This document shows positions 60,829 to 64,000 of a DNA stretch of 64,000 nt, piece by piece. This stretch comes from Pseudomonas brassicacearum (GTDB lineage Bacteria > Pseudomonadota > Gammaproteobacteria > Pseudomonadales > Pseudomonadaceae), in assembly GCF_003732265.1 (NCBI RefSeq), contig NZ_MOBK01000007.1, positions 248,001-312,000 of the forward strand, read 5' to 3'. Below the pieces are notes generated by a model, which did not search any database, was not told the DNA's origin, and worked only from the letters and a program-made list of their open reading frames with translations. A program made the translations under genes and the position numbers. Position 1 is the stretch's first letter. The number at the start of each line of letters is the position of its first letter.

Positions 60829-63536
60829 ATGACCTGACCCCCGATCAAACTCAGCTCTCTGCCAGTTGGGCCGCTGTTTATGAAGGCGCCGGTCAGGCGC
60901 TGGACTGGATTGCCCAGACACGCGGCAACGCGCCGCGCCTGGACAGCGAAGCCGATAACCTGAACATCCGCCTGCACCGTGCCCGCAACCTGGCTCACAG
61001 CCTCGGCCGCGTGGCCTGCACGCCGATGACAATCGGCTTTTTCGGCTTGTCCCAGGCCGGCAAGTCCTACCTGATTTCGGCCCTCGCGGCGGGTCAGAAC
61101 GGCAAACTGGAAACCGATTTCGGCGGCCAGCGCCTGGACTTCATCAAGCACATCAACCCGGTGGGTGGCGGCAAGGAAGCCACCGGCCTGGTGACGCGCT
61201 TCAGCCGTCGGGCGACGGAAAGCCAGGACAAAGACTTTCCGGTACAGCTCACGCTGTTCAAGGAAATCGAGCTGGCGAAGATTCTCGCCAACTCCTGGTT
61301 CAAGGATTTCGACCTTGAGCGCATTTCCTACGAGATCGACGAAGAGCGCATCCAGCGTGTGCTCAAACCGTTCGAAGGCCGCGAAACCGGGCCGCTGCAA
61401 ACCGGTGTCAACGCTGACGACCTCGTGTCGCTGTGGGATTACCTGCGCGACAACTTCCGCAACTCGGTGAAAAAACTTGAGCACCTGTATTGGCCCAAGG
61501 CGTTGCAACTGGCGCCACGCCTGAATTTCCAGGAACGGGCCGAGCTGTTTTCGATCCTCTGGGGTGAACAAGGCGAGCTGACGCGGGTGTACCAGCAACT
61601 GGCCGGTGCGCTGCACGCGCTGGGCCTGCCCGAAACCGTGTTCGCACCGCTGAAGGCCTTGGTCAGTTTCGAAAACGACACTTACAGCCAGCGCGACAGC
61701 ATCATGAACGTCGACATCCTCGAACGCTTCGGCAGCCCACGAGACTTGCCGATCGAGGTTCGCCCCCTGATTGGCGGTCGCCTGCAAAACAGCCAGGGCA
61801 TCCCGGTCGCGCAACTGGCGGCACTGACGGCCGAAATGACCTTCCGCCTGATCGAAGCGCCGCTGGATGACATCGTCAACCAGGTCGACCTGCTGGACTT
61901 CCCCGGTTATCGCGGACGCAAGAAACTGCACGAGATCGCCGACTCCAACGACCCGCAGTCCGCCACCAAGGACAACTCCGTCTCGCAATTGATCCTGCGG
62001 GGCAAGGTCGCCTACCTGTTCGAGCGCTACACCGACAACCAGGAAATGAACGCCCTGGTGGTCTGCACCGGTTCGACCAAGCAGAGCGACGTCAACGACG
62101 TGGGCCCGGTGCTGACCCGCTGGATCGAAAAGACCCAAGGCGCCGACTCGGCCGCTCGCAGCAAACGCGACACCGGTCTGATCTGGGCGCTGACCATGCT
62201 CGACCTGCGCATCACCAACTCCCTGAGCCTGACGCCGGATCAGTACGACGAGAGCTGGAACGGCATGGTCAAGCTGACCATGCTGGAGCGCTTCGGCAGC
62301 CTGAGCTGGATGAGCGACTGGGCCGGCACACCGTTCCAGAACACCTTCCTGGTGCGCAAACCGCGCATGGACGCGGCGTTCATCGAGCAAGACGCGAGCG
62401 GTGCGGAAACCGGCCTCAATGCCATTTATCAGGAACGTGTCGACGCGCTGGGCAGCAGTTTCGCCAGCAACGCCCTCGTGTGCAAACACATCAAGAACCC
62501 GGTCAACGCCTGGGCAGAAATGCTGCGCAACGATGACGGCGGTATCAGCCACTTCAGCAGCAGCTTCACCGGCGTGGCCAACATCGAATTCAAATTGCAG
62601 CGCATCCGCGAGCAATTGAGCGAATGCCTCGAAGGCCTGACCACTCACGGCCTGAGCACCTGGTACCACGCCGACGCCGACGGTGCCGCCGCCGCCAAGA
62701 AAGCCCAGGCGCAGATGATTCTGACCGGCCTCGGCCGTCGCCCGGCAGTGCTCGGCGAGCTGATCGATCAACTCGACATGCCGAGCGAAGAGGTGCGCGA
62801 CCTGTACCTCAGCGGCGTCTACGAAACTGATGACGAGCCGGCCGCGGATGATGAACCGGTCGCCCCGACACCGAGCCAGAGCCTGTACGGCAACGACACC
62901 GGTTTCGATTTCGATTTCGGTGACGACACAAGTCCTGAAGCACCGGTCAGCAACAACACCGGCACCCCGGCGCCCGAGCTGCAAAGCAACGAGCACCGAT
63001 TCGCCAAAGCGGCGTTCAAGGCCTGGATCGCCCATTTGCGTGAGCTGACCACCCGCCAAAGCCTGCTCAATCTGCTCGGTCTGGAAAAGGCCTTGCTCGA
63101 AGCGGTGGTCGATGAGCTGATCACCGCCGGCTATCGCCAGGATTTGCCGGGGCAACTGAGCCGCGCGGTCCTCAAGCGTGCACAAAGCGGCGCGCGGCGC
63201 GATCAACTGGTCGAGCGTCAGGTATTCGAAGTGCAACGTGTGCTGCGCGATTTCGTGTCCTGGTTCGGCTACCTGCAGAAGCCGGTGAGCGAGCGCCCGA
63301 ACAGCCGCGCCGGTGCCAAGGCGCCGCTGTTCTCGTTCTACACCGACGTGGGTCCGGGACAAGTGCCCGTGCTGCCGGCACAACCGGCGAACCAGGCGCA
63401 GCGGTATCTCGGCGACTGGCTCTCGGGCCTGGCCTATATCACGCAGGACAATGCCGGCCATGGTGCCGGACGTGAAATCACCCCTGAACAGAACGAACGG
63501 CTGGGCAAAGTGCTCACAGCCTTCGCAGCGAGATAA
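60825..63536 (+). CDS. SrfC-like dynamin-type P-loop protein
   Basis: A 903-residue cytoplasmic protein, resembling the putative effector SrfC. The P-loop GFFGLSQAGKSYLIS (74-81), a switch I threonine (GGGKEATGLVTRF), a DxxG-type motif (LLDFPGYRGRKKL, about 357) and a G4-like WALTMLDLRI fit a dynamin-like GTPase. The remainder is mostly helical with an acidic disordered stretch at 660-720 (GFDFDFGDDTSPEAP). ATGA overlap with srfB shows tight coupling. Confidence 0.82.
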   Translation: MNDLTPDQTQLSASWAAVYEGAGQALDWIAQTRGNAPRLDSEADNLNIRLHRARNLAHSLGRVACTPMTIGFFGLSQAGKSYLISALAAGQNGKLETDFGGQRLDFIKHINPVGGGKEATGLVTRFSRRATESQDKDFPVQLTLFKEIELAKILANSWFKDFDLERISYEIDEERIQRVLKPFEGRETGPLQTGVNADDLVSLWDYLRDNFRNSVKKLEHLYWPKALQLAPRLNFQERAELFSILWGEQGELTRVYQQLAGALHALGLPETVFAPLKALVSFENDTYSQRDSIMNVDILERFGSPRDLPIEVRPLIGGRLQNSQGIPVAQLAALTAEMTFRLIEAPLDDIVNQVDLLDFPGYRGRKKLHEIADSNDPQSATKDNSVSQLILRGKVAYLFERYTDNQEMNALVVCTGSTKQSDVNDVGPVLTRWIEKTQGADSAARSKRDTGLIWALTMLDLRITNSLSLTPDQYDESWNGMVKLTMLERFGSLSWMSDWAGTPFQNTFLVRKPRMDAAFIEQDASGAETGLNAIYQERVDALGSSFASNALVCKHIKNPVNAWAEMLRNDDGGISHFSSSFTGVANIEFKLQRIREQLSECLEGLTTHGLSTWYHADADGAAAAKKAQAQMILTGLGRRPAVLGELIDQLDMPSEEVRDLYLSGVYETDDEPAADDEPVAPTPSQSLYGNDTGFDFDFGDDTSPEAPVSNNTGTPAPELQSNEHRFAKAAFKAWIAHLRELTTRQSLLNLLGLEKALLEAVVDELITAGYRQDLPGQLSRAVLKRAQSGARRDQLVERQVFEVQRVLRDFVSWFGYLQKPVSERPNSRAGAKAPLFSFYTDVGPGQVPVLPAQPANQAQRYLGDWLSGLAYITQDNAGHGAGREITPEQNERLGKVLTAFAAR

Positions 63537-63539
63537 GCA

Positions 63540-64000
63540 ATGCCAATTCGTGTCGACCTGCTCGCGTTAGAGCCCAATGTGCCTGGCAAGGCCCGCCTTA
63601 CTGTGAAGAAATGGCAGGGTGGCGAGGAACTGTTGGAGTTTTCCATTCAGCGTAACCAGGACGGTTTTTACCTCCAGGACCACAAGGCCTGGAGCAACAA
63701 TCCATTCTGGTTCAAGGTCTCGCGCTTCAACGTCACCGCCAGCGGCGATAGCCTGGAAGCGCAGGTCGGCCCGGACGTGGTCGACCCGCTGCTGGAAGGC
63801 GGCGCCAACTCGCAATTCCAGATCGAACTGCGCGAACAGAGCCACGGCCATGCCGACAAAGGCGTGGTTCGCCCAGGCGTTGGCGTATTGCCGTCCACGG
63901 CCGGCGGCCAGACGCGCTCGACCTATGGCGGCGCCGACCTGACCGCGCCGAGTGCACCGGAACCAGCACCGGAAATCCTGGAAATCCCGGAGCTGCCTGA
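63540..64000 (+). CDS. Fourth gene of the srf-like operon, unknown (cut by window)
   Basis: It starts 3 bases after the srfC stop and runs off the window with at least 153 codons. MPIRVDLLALEPNVPGKARLTVKKW and LEFSIQRNQDGFYLQDHKAWSNNPFWFKVSRF form a beta-rich N-terminal domain, then a flexible Gly/Pro/Ala/Glu-rich part (APSAPEPAPEILEIPELP). No signal peptide. I recognise no named family. The operon position means it is probably part of the SrfABC machine. Confidence 0.72.
   Translation, partial: MPIRVDLLALEPNVPGKARLTVKKWQGGEELLEFSIQRNQDGFYLQDHKAWSNNPFWFKVSRFNVTASGDSLEAQVGPDVVDPLLEGGANSQFQIELREQSHGHADKGVVRPGVGVLPSTAGGQTRSTYGGADLTAPSAPEPAPEILEIPELP

Noticed and set aside
60411..63461. 1016-codon minus-strand frame opposite the srfC-like gene
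   Set aside because: Composition-driven antisense frame; the plus strand carries the P-loop and switch motifs.

Overview
The window is chromosomal DNA from a Pseudomonas, most likely of the P. fluorescens group. Three things point there. The core gene order (rho-trxA-ppx-ppk-hemB ... algP-FKBP-algQ-dsbB-hemYXDC-algR-argH ... cyaA-rnk-cyaY-lppL-lysA-dapF-DUF484-xerC ... sutA-yjbQ-amtB-glnK-ubiK-comM) follows the order I remember from P. aeruginosa PAO1. Codon use is GC-rich with long antisense open frames. Intergenic spaces carry the paired REP palindromes (REPINs) typical of fluorescens-group genomes.

Layout. 1-3.2 kb: a truncated surface-polysaccharide acyltransferase, then rho and trxA. 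3.3-7.2 kb: an FCD/GntR regulator divergent from a four-gene polar amino-acid ABC transporter, apparently an insertion between trxA and ppx. 7.4-12.4 kb: polyphosphate metabolism (ppx, ppk1) and hemB. 12.6-18 kb: membrane and housekeeping genes (DedA, sterol-desaturase-like, elbB, YaiI, a cytochrome-c/FTR1 iron permease). 18-21.2 kb: an envelope lipoprotein operon ending in LpoB/CsgG-like proteins. 21.2-25.1 kb: LysE exporter, a small MscS channel, an ABC-F protein, a TIGR02444 protein. 25.1-35.5 kb: algP, a FKBP isomerase, algQ, dsbB, the heme operon hemCDXY, algR and argH. The sensor gene fimS/algZ that normally precedes algR is reduced to a short C-terminal remnant. 35.6-50 kb: GST, small conserved proteins, cyaA, rnk, DUF1289, cyaY, lppL-lysA-dapF-DUF484-xerC-HAD, sutA, yjbQ, amtB-glnK, ubiK.

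50-56 kb is an accessory zone around comM. It holds a Bro-N antirepressor-like gene behind a highly structured C4-antisense-RNA-like leader, a HigBA toxin-antitoxin pair, an orphan terminator that may end a small RNA, and, after comM, two unrecognised low-GC genes (a two-TM protein and a 100-residue acidic protein), then an aldose-epimerase-like periplasmic protein.

The right end (56.36-64 kb, continuing outside) is an operon resembling Salmonella/Xenorhabdus srfABC. It encodes a bitopic membrane protein with a cysteine-rich C-terminal domain, a 1021-residue actin/Hsp70-fold ATPase, a 903-residue dynamin-like P-loop protein, and a fourth unknown protein cut by the window. This poorly understood set is the best candidate for an undescribed system here.

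At least ten REP/REPIN loci lie in the intergenic spaces, mostly downstream of genes.
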